A stretch of DNA of 64,000 nt from the NCBI GenBank assembly GCA_018223435.1, contig JAGTTO010000001.1, positions 3,224,001-3,288,000 on the forward strand. Reading direction: 5' to 3'. The DNA comes from Lachnospiraceae bacterium Marseille-Q4251 (GTDB lineage Bacteria > Bacillota > Clostridia > Lachnospirales > Lachnospiraceae). Positions 7,320 to 15,445 of this stretch are shown here, in pieces (position 1 is the first letter of the stretch; each line of letters starts with the position of its first letter). The notes under the pieces are model-generated. The model was not told where the DNA came from and ran no database searches. It saw nothing but the letters and a program-made list of their open reading frames with translations. The position numbers and the translations under genes were made by a program.

Positions 7320-8555
7320 ATGAAGAAATGGATGAGTATCATTTGCCTGGGATTTGTTGTCACCGGAGTCATATTGGGGAGAAACGGACTGCAAAGTCAG
7401 GCGGCAGAGTTGAAACAGCCGGAGAAAATTGAGATAATGGCAGAGGAAAAGCTGGCTTCCAAAGATGGTTTCCGGGTAATAAACGGAAAAACCTACTATT
7501 ACCGGAATGGAAAGAGGGTGAAAGGCTGGCTCCGGCTTTCAAATGGCGCAGGAAGATATTTTGATAGCAGGACCGGGGCCATGAAACTGGGATTTGCCAA
7601 AGTTGGCGGAAAATGGTATTATTTTGAGCCCCGGACGGGATGGTCACGAAGAGGAACCTGGACAGCGAAAAGCGGCAATGTCCGGTATTTTCGGAATACG
7701 ACCAGAGATATGGTGACTGGCTGGGTCAGAAATATGAAGGGCGAGAGAAGATATTTTCAGCCATTCAGCGGCATCATGTGTAAAGGTTTAAAGAAGATCA
7801 GGGGAAAATGGTATTATTTCGATCCGGACAGGGGTGTGGCCTGTTCTGGCTGGATTACAGATGAGGCTGGAAACAGGAGATATTTTGATCCAAAGACCTT
7901 TGTTATGGCTGAAGGTGAGCAGACAATTGATGGAAAGACCTATACGTTTGATGAAAAAGGAGTAGGAACATTGAAACAGGATAAATGGAACCAGCTTTTG
8001 GAAACTTATGAAAATGACAGTTCAGTGAATCAGCTGATCTTTGTACAGTATCAGGGTGGAAGCAATGCACAGGTAATCCTTTATGAAAAACAAAATGGAA
8101 GCTGGAAAGAGGATTTTTCCTGTCAGGGATATGTTGGTGGCAATGGAATCGATAAAGTGAAGGAAGGAGACCGCAAAACGCCTACAGGCGTATTTGGTTT
8201 CACAAAAGCGTTCGGTATCAAAGACAATCCCGGAGCGAAGCTTCCTTATACGAAACTGAATCCCTATCTTTACTGGTGTGGGGATGAGCAGTGGTACAAT
8301 ACTCTGGTGGATGTCAGGGAGACTCCTCATGAATGTTCCGGTGAACATCTGATTTCATATGTTCCGCATTATAATTATGTGCTGGCAATTGATTACAATC
8401 CGGAATGTATTTTTGGAAAGGGATCTGCAATCTTTCTGCATTGTACGGGAAGTAATCCTTATACGGGCGGCTGTGTGGCAGTCAGTGAGAGCAATATGAT
8501 CAGAATTATGCAGACGGTGGATAAAGGGGCTAAGATCTGTATTTATCCGCAATAA
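7320..8555 (+). CDS. Secreted L,D-transpeptidase with choline/glucan-binding-type repeats
   Basis: A 411-residue exported protein. Residues 1-29 are a signal peptide (MKKWMSIICLGFVVTGVILG..). Residues about 55-210 are aromatic cell-wall-binding repeats, with recurring units such as KTYYYRNGKRVKGWL, KWYYFEPRTG, RYFRNTTRD and RYFDPKT. Residues about 225-411 are a YkuD-type L,D-transpeptidase domain: FVQYQGGSNAQVILYEK, then GDRKTPTGVFGF, and the active-site stretch IFLHCTGSNPYTGGCVAV with His near 374 and Cys385. The family forms 3-3 peptidoglycan crosslinks or attaches proteins to the wall. It is monocistronic and convergent with the thymidine kinase gene. A degraded relic of a similar C-terminus lies at 10330-10410. 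Confidence 0.88.
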   Translation: MKKWMSIICLGFVVTGVILGRNGLQSQAAELKQPEKIEIMAEEKLASKDGFRVINGKTYYYRNGKRVKGWLRLSNGAGRYFDSRTGAMKLGFAKVGGKWYYFEPRTGWSRRGTWTAKSGNVRYFRNTTRDMVTGWVRNMKGERRYFQPFSGIMCKGLKKIRGKWYYFDPDRGVACSGWITDEAGNRRYFDPKTFVMAEGEQTIDGKTYTFDEKGVGTLKQDKWNQLLETYENDSSVNQLIFVQYQGGSNAQVILYEKQNGSWKEDFSCQGYVGGNGIDKVKEGDRKTPTGVFGFTKAFGIKDNPGAKLPYTKLNPYLYWCGDEQWYNTLVDVRETPHECSGEHLISYVPHYNYVLAIDYNPECIFGKGSAIFLHCTGSNPYTGGCVAVSESNMIRIMQTVDKGAKICIYPQ

Positions 8556-8606
8556 AAAGAATCTCTGAGAAAGAGATCAGATTTTCATTATTCAGAAGCA
8601 GAATGA

Positions 8607-8649
8607 TTTTCAGCCAGAAGTGTAAGGACACTTTTGGCTGGAAATCTAT
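8607..8649. terminator. Bidirectional terminator between L,D-transpeptidase and tdk
   Basis: TTTTCAGCCAGAAGTGT (8607) and ACACTTTTGGCTGGAAA (8628) form a long stem with an AAGG loop between two convergent genes. A/T-rich flanks on both sides would let it work in either direction. Confidence 0.7.
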
Positions 8650-8655
8650 TTGGCA

Positions 8656-9222
8656 TTAAACAGGACCGGTTTTTCTTTCGGTGAAGTGTTTCCGGCATAA
8701 GGAAATGTAGCGCTCATTTGCGCCGAGTTCCACCTGCTCGCCGGAAGAAACCATATTGCCGTCGGCATCGATTCGGGCATTGCAGCGTGCGCCGCGGCCG
8801 CACCAGCAGACGGTTTTCAGTTCCTCAATCTTATCAGCCCAGGCCAGCAGCCACATGCTTCCTTCAAAAAGGTTCATCTGGAAATCGGTTCTAAGGCCGT
8901 AGCAGATCACCGGTATATCGAGATCATCCACGAGGCGGGTAAAAAATTTTACGTCTTCTTTTTTGCAGAACTGCGCTTCATCCACGATAATGCAGTCATA
9001 TTTATTTAATTCATCCAGGGATTTTTCTACCAGATCTTCCACATAGATACAGGGTTGTTCAAGGCCGATGCGGCTGTGCATGACGCCAACCTCCCGCGTA
9101 TCCAGTTTGGGCTTCGCCAGCAACACCTTTTTCCCACGTTCTTTGTAATTGTATGCGACCATCAGAGCGTTCGCTGTCTTGGAACTTCCCATAGCCCCAT
9201 ATCGAAAATATAATTTTGCCAT
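8656..9222 (-). CDS. tdk: Thymidine kinase
   Basis: A 188-residue type II thymidine kinase that phosphorylates thymidine with ATP. The start is the ATG at 9222, preceded by AAGGAGAC; a longer frame begins upstream but lacks a ribosome site. Visible are the P-loop YGAMGSSKTANALM near residues 6-19, the Walker B-like DCIIVDEAQFCKKEDV near 80-95 that holds the catalytic Glu, VICYGLRTDFQMNLFEGSMWLLAWAD lasso region, and a zinc-binding set around VCWCGRGARCNARID and SLCRKHF. All are typical of gram-positive Tdk. It is transcribed alone, divergently from the LCP-like gene. Confidence 0.95.
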   Translation of the reverse strand: MAKLYFRYGAMGSSKTANALMVAYNYKERGKKVLLAKPKLDTREVGVMHSRIGLEQPCIYVEDLVEKSLDELNKYDCIIVDEAQFCKKEDVKFFTRLVDDLDIPVICYGLRTDFQMNLFEGSMWLLAWADKIEELKTVCWCGRGARCNARIDADGNMVSSGEQVELGANERYISLCRKHFTERKTGPV

Positions 9223-9296
9223 TTTTCTGTCTCCTTTTCTTGGGATAGTATAACACATTTTTCAGATGAAGCCTATCAATCACACATTTTTCGGGA

Positions 9297-9302
9297 TATA
9301 AT
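9297..9302 (+). promoter_or_regulatory. -10 element for the LCP-like gene
   Basis: TATAAT at 9297-9302 lies 29 bases before the start codon of the LCP-like gene; the -35 is weak (ATCAAT region). On the other strand TATACT (complement of 9247-9252) is the likely -10 for tdk. Confidence 0.4.
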
Positions 9303-9330
9303 ATTGTAAAAAATATTGGAGAGGTAACAG

Positions 9331-10263
9331 ATGATCAGGAAAATTTTTAAAGTTACTTTATTGCTGCTCCTCGTAGCAGTCTGTGGTGTGGGGTATCTGG
9401 GGTGGTCCAGAGTAAAAAACAGCCGCCTGGATCTTGATGATGTGGAACTGATGGCTGATCCGGAAGCGGCCCTGGAGGTGGATCCGGATATTTTGGACGA
9501 GATTGCCAGAAGAAAGACGGTGGGAGCAGAAGAGGCTGTACAGGTGCTGAATCAGGAGGAGACGGAAAATGAGTATTCCGGGCTCAGAATTGTAGATCCG
9601 AAGGATATCGTCTGGGAAAGTGACAGGCTTTCGGTGATTGAGAACAAGAATCTCATCAATTTCCTTCTGATCGATCAGGCGCAGAAAAAAGGTGCGAAAA
9701 GGCAGCCAGCAGATCTGATTCTGGTATGCAGTTTCAACCTGGAATCGAAAAAACTGACTCTGATTTCCATAGAAAAAGATCTCTATGTGCAGATTCCGGG
9801 TTATCAGGACAACAAGATCGGCGCGGCTTACCAGATCGGCGGCATGAAGCTCTTGGATCAGACCATTGAGAAAAATTTGGGCCTTTCCATCACCCACAAT
9901 CTGGGCATGGATTTTGATACAATCCTGAGTTTTTTCCCGGAATTGAAAACAACGCCGCATGAGTCTGTAGAGGAGAAAATAGCGTGTATAAACGCAATTC
10001 TTCCGCTGCTGGAAAAGAAAACGCCGACAGAAGTTCTGGAGCTGGCAAACAAACTTCTTTCCGATGTGGTGATGGATCTGGGACCTCTTGACTTTCTGAA
10101 ATATGTGAAGGAGCTTATGGCCTGCGATAAAAATAATATAAAAGAATGCTCTGTTCCGACGGAAGAGGCTTCGGAGAGAGTGCTTCTGACTATCGGAATG
10201 GAAGTACTGCTGCCTGATCTGGAGCAGAATCAGAAATATCTGCGGGAAATGATATACTTTTGA
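9331..10263 (+). CDS. Divergent LytR-CpsA-Psr (LCP)-like membrane-anchored protein
   Basis: A 310-residue protein with one N-terminal membrane anchor (residues about 5-27, KVTLLLLLVAVCGVGYLGW) and an extracellular domain. Residues about 115-200 follow the LCP plan: NFLLIDQAQ, ADLILVCSFNLESKKLTLISIEKDLYVQIPGY, KIGAAYQIGGMKLLDQTIEKNLG and a GMDFDTI strand. LCP enzymes transfer wall teichoic acid or polysaccharide to peptidoglycan through conserved Asp and Arg residues. Here the usual PRDT is EKDL, and the RSD motif is only QPAD, so key Arg residues seem lost. It may bind rather than transfer, or be a specialised branch. GGAGAGG precedes the start. Confidence 0.6.
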   Translation: MIRKIFKVTLLLLLVAVCGVGYLGWSRVKNSRLDLDDVELMADPEAALEVDPDILDEIARRKTVGAEEAVQVLNQEETENEYSGLRIVDPKDIVWESDRLSVIENKNLINFLLIDQAQKKGAKRQPADLILVCSFNLESKKLTLISIEKDLYVQIPGYQDNKIGAAYQIGGMKLLDQTIEKNLGLSITHNLGMDFDTILSFFPELKTTPHESVEEKIACINAILPLLEKKTPTEVLELANKLLSDVVMDLGPLDFLKYVKELMACDKNNIKECSVPTEEASERVLLTIGMEVLLPDLEQNQKYLREMIYF

Positions 10264-10329
10264 TGAAAAGGAGCGGGAAGATTGATGGAGAATAACCTCA
10301 CATTTACTGTTGAGAGGCTGAACCCTGGT

Positions 10330-10410
10330 ACAATAGGTCAGGATCTTGCAGAGCGTAGATGGGGGAGCGAAGATCTGTATTTATGCAAAGTGAAACTGCT
10401 GAACCTGCAA
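10330..10410 (+). pseudogene. Degraded remnant of an L,D-transpeptidase C-terminus
   Basis: In one frame the bases around 10345-10400 read RILQSVDGGAKICIY, which matches the end of the L,D-transpeptidase at 7320-8555 (RIMQTVDKGAKICIY). DNA identity is visible too, for example AAGATCTGTATTTAT in both. The frame has a stop just upstream, so only about 17 codons survive. A 46-codon open frame from ATG 10285 to 10425 crosses the same bases in a different frame and is probably fortuitous. Confidence 0.5.
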
Positions 10411-10421
10411 ATAAAATCTCA

Positions 10422-10449
10422 TTGACTTTTGCATAAAAAATGATACAAT
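10422..10449 (+). promoter_or_regulatory. Promoter of ispE
   Basis: TTGACT (10422-10427) and TACAAT (10444-10449) with 16 bases between them, 55 bases before the ispE start. Confidence 0.7.
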
Positions 10450-10505
10450 ATGGGCAGATTGTATACAAAGTACCAAACGATTTTTAGAGCTAAGGGGAAC
10501 AAGTG

Positions 10506-11387
10506 ATGAAGAAGATTCGGTTGAAAGCAATGGCAAAGATCAATCTCGGCCTGGATGTGGTGAGGAAGAGAGAGGATGGATATCATGAGGTGCGGATGAT
10601 TATGCAGACGATCCGCATGTATGACCAGATCGAACTGGAACCCACGGAGGCGCCGGGGATTCGGGTGAGCACCAATTTGAATTATCTGCCGACCAATGAG
10701 GACAACCTGGTATACAAGGCTGCGAAGCTTCTGATGGATGAGTTTGATGTAAAGAAGGGCCTGAATATCGGGCTTCGGAAATTCATCCCGGTGGCAGCCG
10801 GAATGGCGGGCGGAAGCTCAGATGCGGCTGCTGTCATGGTGGGTGTGAACCGCCTCTTTCATCTGAATCTTTCCCAGAAGGAGCTGATGGAGCGGGGCGT
10901 GAAGATCGGCGCAGACGTTCCATACTGTATACTCAGAGGAACGGCTCTTGCAGAGGGGATCGGTGAGAAACTGACGCATCTGCCGCCGGCACCGGCTGGT
11001 TATGTGCTGATTGCGAAACCGGGAATCCATGTTTCCACGAAGTTTGTATACACGAATCTGAAGGCAAATGAGCTGGAGAGCCACCCGGATATTGACGGCC
11101 AGATTCAGGCGATTCGATCCGGTGATCTGAAAAAAGTGGCGGAGCTTTGTGGAAATGTGCTGGAGACCGTGACGATTCCGGCTTATCCGGTAATCGAGGA
11201 GATCAAGGATGTCATGAAAAAAGGCGGCGCTCTGAACGCCTGCATGAGCGGCAGCGGCCCGACCGTGTTTGGCCTTTTTGACGACAGAGAGAAGGCCAAA
11301 GCGGTCTATGAGAACCTTTACGGCGGAGAGCTGGCGAAGCAGGTGTATCTGACGACCTTTTTCAATAACCGGAAATCCGGAAGATAA
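10506..11387 (+). CDS. ispE: 4-diphosphocytidyl-2-C-methyl-D-erythritol kinase
   Basis: A 293-residue GHMP kinase of the methylerythritol phosphate isoprenoid pathway; it phosphorylates CDP-ME at the 2-hydroxyl. The N-terminus MKKIRLKAMAKINLGLDVVRKREDGYHEV carries the substrate-binding AKINLGL motif, PVAAGMAGGSSDAAAVM near residues 96-111 is the glycine-rich ATP loop, and ACMSGSGPTVFGLF near 255 is GHMP motif 3. AAGGGG lies eight bases before ATG 10506; a GTG one codon earlier is possible. The gene is followed after 51 bases by a GntR regulator, the common clostridial arrangement. Confidence 0.96.
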   Translation: MKKIRLKAMAKINLGLDVVRKREDGYHEVRMIMQTIRMYDQIELEPTEAPGIRVSTNLNYLPTNEDNLVYKAAKLLMDEFDVKKGLNIGLRKFIPVAAGMAGGSSDAAAVMVGVNRLFHLNLSQKELMERGVKIGADVPYCILRGTALAEGIGEKLTHLPPAPAGYVLIAKPGIHVSTKFVYTNLKANELESHPDIDGQIQAIRSGDLKKVAELCGNVLETVTIPAYPVIEEIKDVMKKGGALNACMSGSGPTVFGLFDDREKAKAVYENLYGGELAKQVYLTTFFNNRKSGR

Positions 11388-11438
11388 GAGATTTGCGGCC
11401 GAATGCACAGACGATAAAAGAACGGAGGAGATACAACT

Positions 11439-12131
11439 ATGGCGGACAAGCTTGAAATCCGTATGGATGAGTACCTGCCTTTGCGAGATGTGGTGTTCAA
11501 CACCTTACGGCAGGCGATTTTAAAAGGGGAACTGAAACCGGGAGAGAGACTGATGGAGATTCAGCTGGCCAATAAGCTGGGCGTGAGCCGGACACCGGTC
11601 CGTGAGGCAATCCGGAAACTGGAGCTGGAGGGACTGGTACTGATGATCCCGAGAAAGGGAGCGGAGGTTGCCGAGATCACCCGTCAGGATATGGAGGATG
11701 TGCTGGAGGTCCGGACCGCTCTGGAGGAGCTGGCTGTGAAGGATGCCTGCGATCACATCACAGATGCCCAGCTTTCCGAGCTTAAGAAGGCTTCCAATGA
11801 GTTTAAAAAAGCGCTGCTGGAGGGCAAAGATCTCGTCACCTGTGCGGATGCGGACATGCATTTTCATGATGTGATCCTCAGCGCCACCAACAATCGGCGT
11901 CTCATTCAGATGCTGAACAATTTAAGCGAGCAGATGTATCGTTACCGCATGGAGTATCTCAAGGATGAGCGGACTCACAAGACCCTCATTGAGGAGCACG
12001 ATGCAATCCGCCGGGCTCTGAAAAAGCATGATAAAGTCAAAGCCGGAGCTGCGATCCGTGTCCATATCGACAATCAAAAGCGCTCCATTCTGGAGAGCCT
12101 GACGGAGAAGGAAGAGGACGAAGAACTCTAA
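11439..12131 (+). CDS. GntR-family (FadR/FCD type) transcriptional regulator
   Basis: A 230-residue repressor-type protein. Residues about 12-78 are the winged helix-turn-helix (LRDVVFNTLRQAILKGELKPGERLMEIQLANKLGVSRTPVREAIRKLELEGLV). Residues about 85-215 are the all-helical FCD ligand domain, with the metal-binding pattern D-x-x-x-H in DADMHFHDVIL and later EEHDAI and AAIRVHIDNQ. The effector is unknown. It follows ispE in the same direction with its own AGGAGAT ribosome site, and may be co-transcribed with it. A hairpin terminator follows. Confidence 0.9.
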   Translation: MADKLEIRMDEYLPLRDVVFNTLRQAILKGELKPGERLMEIQLANKLGVSRTPVREAIRKLELEGLVLMIPRKGAEVAEITRQDMEDVLEVRTALEELAVKDACDHITDAQLSELKKASNEFKKALLEGKDLVTCADADMHFHDVILSATNNRRLIQMLNNLSEQMYRYRMEYLKDERTHKTLIEEHDAIRRALKKHDKVKAGAAIRVHIDNQKRSILESLTEKEEDEEL

Positions 12132-12173
12132 ATAATGTATGATTTTCCCATAACTGGATAAAGTAAACATAAG

Positions 12174-12202
12174 AAGGATAGGTGGATAGCCTATCCTTTT
12201 TC
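12174..12202 (+). terminator. Terminator after the GntR regulator
   Basis: AAGGATAGG pairs with CCTATCCTT, followed by a T run, 23 bases before the germination operon start. Confidence 0.8.
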
Positions 12203-12224
12203 ATTTTGTTCAGGGAGGGAAACG

Positions 12225-13706
12225 ATGGAACATTTATCAAAGGAGATTTCGGAAAATCAGCGAATTGTGGAGGAGCGGCTCCGGGGCTGTGACGATATAC
12301 TGCTTCGGCCCATAATGCTGGGAAAAGACAGGGAAACTGCCTGTTTTCTGATTTACATTGAGACGGCTGTGAGCAATCTCATGCTGGAGGATTCGGTGAT
12401 CGGAAGGTTTTTGAACGGGCTTCGCTCCATGGAGCAGGCAGAGCTTTACGAGACTCTGGAAAAAGATGGCATGGGACTTTCGGATACGGGAAAACTTTGG
12501 GATATGGAGGCGGCTTTTGCAGCCATGCTGGCGGGAAATGCCGTGCTTTTTGCGGACGGTCTGGATTTCGCACTGAAAATCGGAAGCAAAGGCTATCCGG
12601 GAAACGGCGTGCAGAAGGCGGAGTCGGAGAAGGTTCTCAGGGGCTCCAGAGAGGCTTTCTCGGAATCGGAAAAAACGAACACGGCTCTCATAAGAAAACG
12701 GATTCGGAATACCGGGCTGAAGGTAAAAGAGACGCCGCTGGGGGAGAGTTCTCATACGATGGCGGCTCTCCTTTATATGGAGGATCTGGTCTATCCGCCA
12801 TTTTTAAAGGCTATTGAAAAAAAGATGGCCGGAATCCATCGGGACGGTGTGCTGGATTCCGGTGTGCTGGAGCAGCTGACGGCAGATGTCTGGTACTCGC
12901 CTTTTCCGCAGTATCAGGTGACGGAGCGGCCAGACCGGGCAGCCCAGGCTCTTCTGAATGGCAGAGTGGTGGTGGTGACGGATAATTCTCCGGAGGCCCT
13001 GATTCTGCCGACCACGCTGAATACGCTTTTTCAGACGAGCGACGACGCTTACCGGCATTTTGCAATCGTTTCATTTTTAAGGCTGATCCGGTATGCGGCG
13101 GCTTTTCTGGCGCTGGCTCTGCCGGGGCTTTATGTGGCGGTGACGACGCTTCATCCGGGAATCCTTCCGACGAACCTGATTCTGGCGCTGAAAAAAGCCA
13201 GGGAGGGAGTGCCCTTTCCCAGTGTGCTGGAAGTGCTGATTCTGGAGCTGGCCTTTGAGCTTCTGCGGGAGGCGGGGCTTCGGATGCCGGGGCCAGTGGG
13301 AAACACGATCGGAATTGTGGGCGGGCTGATTATCGGCCAGGCAGCCGTGAGCGCCAATCTGGTGAGTCCGATGGTGGTGGTCATTGTGGCACTGACGGCT
13401 CTGGGAGATTTTGCGATCCCTTCAGAGGAACTTTCCGAAGGCATTCGTCTGGTAAAATACGCCATGCTTTTTCTCTGTGCAGGCTTAGGGATTATGGGCT
13501 TTTTCCTGGGTCTGGTCTTTCTGCTGATTCATCTGGCGAATCTGAAAAGCTTCGGCGTTTCCTACCTGGCGCCCTATTCCGCCTGGGAGCTCAACCGGGG
13601 AGCGGACCGGAAAGACAGTCTGCTCCGCTTTCCATTGATTTTCCTTAAGCGGCGGCCGGTGTTTGCCAGAGCCGGCCGGCGGGTGCGGACCGGAAAGGGG
13701 GAGTGA
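12225..13706 (+). CDS. GerA-family spore germinant receptor, A subunit
   Basis: A 493-residue GerAA/GerKA-type subunit of a nutrient germinant receptor in the spore inner membrane. The N-terminal half (residues 1-270) is soluble and the C-terminal part has about five to six membrane segments from residue 280 on. Family marks are VVVVTDNSPEALILPTT, then YAAAFLALALPGLYVAVTTLHPGILPTNL, FPSVLEVLILELAFELLREAGLRMPGPVGNTIGIVGGLIIGQAAV and ISPMVVV-like LVSPMVVVIVALTALGDFAIPS. The stop overlaps the GTG start of the B subunit by four bases, so the two are translationally coupled. The ligand cannot be predicted. Confidence 0.93.
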   Translation: MEHLSKEISENQRIVEERLRGCDDILLRPIMLGKDRETACFLIYIETAVSNLMLEDSVIGRFLNGLRSMEQAELYETLEKDGMGLSDTGKLWDMEAAFAAMLAGNAVLFADGLDFALKIGSKGYPGNGVQKAESEKVLRGSREAFSESEKTNTALIRKRIRNTGLKVKETPLGESSHTMAALLYMEDLVYPPFLKAIEKKMAGIHRDGVLDSGVLEQLTADVWYSPFPQYQVTERPDRAAQALLNGRVVVVTDNSPEALILPTTLNTLFQTSDDAYRHFAIVSFLRLIRYAAAFLALALPGLYVAVTTLHPGILPTNLILALKKAREGVPFPSVLEVLILELAFELLREAGLRMPGPVGNTIGIVGGLIIGQAAVSANLVSPMVVVIVALTALGDFAIPSEELSEGIRLVKYAMLFLCAGLGIMGFFLGLVFLLIHLANLKSFGVSYLAPYSAWELNRGADRKDSLLRFPLIFLKRRPVFARAGRRVRTGKGE

Positions 13707-14845
13707 GGGTGTTCTCAGAAAATGGAAAGATTTCGCCGCGACAGCTTCGCTGCCTTTTGACGCTGGATTTTTTCGGAAAAGGAGCCCTGCTTCTTCCGGC
13801 TCTTGCGGAAGGGCTGACCAGCCGGGAATTTATCAGCTGCCTGCTCATCGTTTTTCTGCTGGTGTTCGCCTACGGGAGACTGGTGGAGCGGATAGGAAGA
13901 GACTGCGGCGGGAACTTTAAAGCTTACGCGGAGCAGAAAATGGGAGAAAAAACAGTAAAAATTTTTCTCGTTTTCTTTTTTCTCTATGCCTTCTGGAATC
14001 TGGTGTATCTTCTGAATACCTTTGGAAGTGTAGGACAGGCTTTTATCCTGCCAGGGGAGAAAAAAGGAGTTCTTATGATTATGGTGCTGGCGGCTGGTGT
14101 CTGCATGGCCTATGGCGGCGCGGAAGTCCGGGCCAGGACGGCGGAAGTGCTCTATCCGCTGCTTTTTTTCCCGATTCTGCTTCTGATGCTGCTCAGTGCC
14201 TTTCATCAGCAGCCCGGGATCAGCGAGGCGGGTCTGGTGTTTGGTGAATATCAGGAGGCTTTGGGGCAGCTTTTGAAGATATTCAGTGTTTTTGGAGGGT
14301 TAAGCTTTTATGTGTTTCTGGCGCCTTATGTGAGCGGACAGGAAAAAGGACTGGCAAGGAAAGGGTTATGGAGGGCGGCGGCCGCTCTTGCAGCCCTGTT
14401 TCTTCTGGTGGCAGCTGCTTTTGGCGAGCGGGGAATGGCGCTTCTTCCCTGGCCTGCGGTGTCGTTTATGAGCAGCGCCAGGGTTCCGGGAGGCTTTCTG
14501 GAGCGCTGGGATGTGATTTTTGCGGGGCTTCTGGAGACGATGCTTCTGGTGAGTGCGGGAAGCTCGCTTTTTTACCTGGGACTGATTGGAAAGCTGCTTT
14601 TTCCAAAAGTGGGGAAAAAACTTCTCTGGGGCGGTCTGGCTGTGCTGGTGTTTCTCGTTGCTCTCTGGTGCGGGGAAAACGGAAAGGCGGCAAAGATTTA
14701 TGTGATCTGGAACAGCTTTGTGGCGGTTCCGGTGAGCGTGGCGTTTCTGGTGATGGTACGGTGTATTGGGAGAAAAACAGAAAGGAAGGGTGCGGTTTCG
14801 TGTGGAAAAGAACAGAAAAGCGGACAGAGAAAATCAGGGGATTGA
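13703..14845 (+). CDS. GerB-family spore germination permease subunit
   Basis: A 380-residue amino-acid-permease-like subunit (spore permease family) with about ten hydrophobic helices. It starts with GTG overlapping the A-subunit stop. Sequence marks include ISPRQLRCLLTLDFFGKGALLLPALAEG, YGRLVERIGRDCGGNFKAYAEQKMGEK and a long run of Leu/Phe-rich helices. In characterised receptors this subunit binds the germinant. It is adjacent to gerA and gerC homologues in the canonical order. Confidence 0.9.
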   Translation: MRVFSENGKISPRQLRCLLTLDFFGKGALLLPALAEGLTSREFISCLLIVFLLVFAYGRLVERIGRDCGGNFKAYAEQKMGEKTVKIFLVFFFLYAFWNLVYLLNTFGSVGQAFILPGEKKGVLMIMVLAAGVCMAYGGAEVRARTAEVLYPLLFFPILLLMLLSAFHQQPGISEAGLVFGEYQEALGQLLKIFSVFGGLSFYVFLAPYVSGQEKGLARKGLWRAAAALAALFLLVAAAFGERGMALLPWPAVSFMSSARVPGGFLERWDVIFAGLLETMLLVSAGSSLFYLGLIGKLLFPKVGKKLLWGGLAVLVFLVALWCGENGKAAKIYVIWNSFVAVPVSVAFLVMVRCIGRKTERKGAVSCGKEQKSGQRKSGD

Positions 14846-15411
14846 ATGATAGAAGGCATCTGGGAGCAGCGGGGTTTGTCGCGTGCTGGATTCTGCTGAC
14901 TCTCTCCGGCTGCTCCGCCCAGGAGCTGGAAGCCCGGGATTTTGTGTCGGTGCTGACGGTCCCGGATGGTGATACGGAAAGCCTGCTGGCAGAGCGCCAG
15001 AGAACGAGCACCTGTACGCTGGATTACAGCCATACCAAGGCGGTGATCCTTGATACAACTCTGACGCAGAATCCGGAGCAGCTGGACAACGTGCTGGAGA
15101 CGCTGCTCTCCCGCCCGGAATTTGCCTGGAATCTCCTGGTTTTTACGGGGGACGAGGAGACACTCCGGAGAGCGGATGAAAAGAAAGAAAAACTGGGCCT
15201 GGAGCTGGCAGCCTATTATAAGAACCATACGGCAGGGGAGGAGAGTGGTGAACTGGTACCTGTAACGCTTCTGGACCTCTGGAACTGGCGGACCGGAAGC
15301 GGAGAGGAGTTAAGCTTACCTGTATTGAGCTGGCAGGAAGATAACCTGATTCCGGAGGGTGTTCTGATAATAAAATCCCCTTGCTCATTCCCAAAAAGAG
15401 ATTTACAATAG
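14800..15411 (+). CDS. Short GerC-like germination lipoprotein
   Basis: A 203-residue lipoprotein following gerB. I place the start at GTG 14800, nine bases after GGAAGGG and inside the gerB 3' end; a TTG at 14842 is the alternative. The signal sequence ends in the lipobox LTLSGCSA. The mature part resembles the first GerC domain (SHTKAVILDTTLTQNPEQLDNVLETLLSRPEFAWNLLVFTG). Usual GerC proteins have 350-400 residues and three domains; this one stops after about one. It may be a naturally reduced subunit or a truncation; no downstream frame continues the missing domains. Confidence 0.65.
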   Translation: MWKRTEKRTEKIRGLNDRRHLGAAGFVACWILLTLSGCSAQELEARDFVSVLTVPDGDTESLLAERQRTSTCTLDYSHTKAVILDTTLTQNPEQLDNVLETLLSRPEFAWNLLVFTGDEETLRRADEKKEKLGLELAAYYKNHTAGEESGELVPVTLLDLWNWRTGSGEELSLPVLSWQEDNLIPEGVLIIKSPCSFPKRDLQ

Positions 15412-15445
15412 ATCATAACAGTTTACTAAAGAAAGGGAGTGGGTT

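Noticed and set aside
10285..10425. A 46-codon frame (MENNLTFTVERLNPG..) with an AAGGAGCGGG site upstream
   Set aside because: It covers the remnant of an L,D-transpeptidase tail in another frame and has no known homologue; more likely debris than a gene.
14368..14799. N-terminal extension of the GerC-like frame into gerB
   Set aside because: The Gly/Ser/Arg-rich sequence is an out-of-frame reading of gerB; the signal peptide and ribosome site place the start at 14800.
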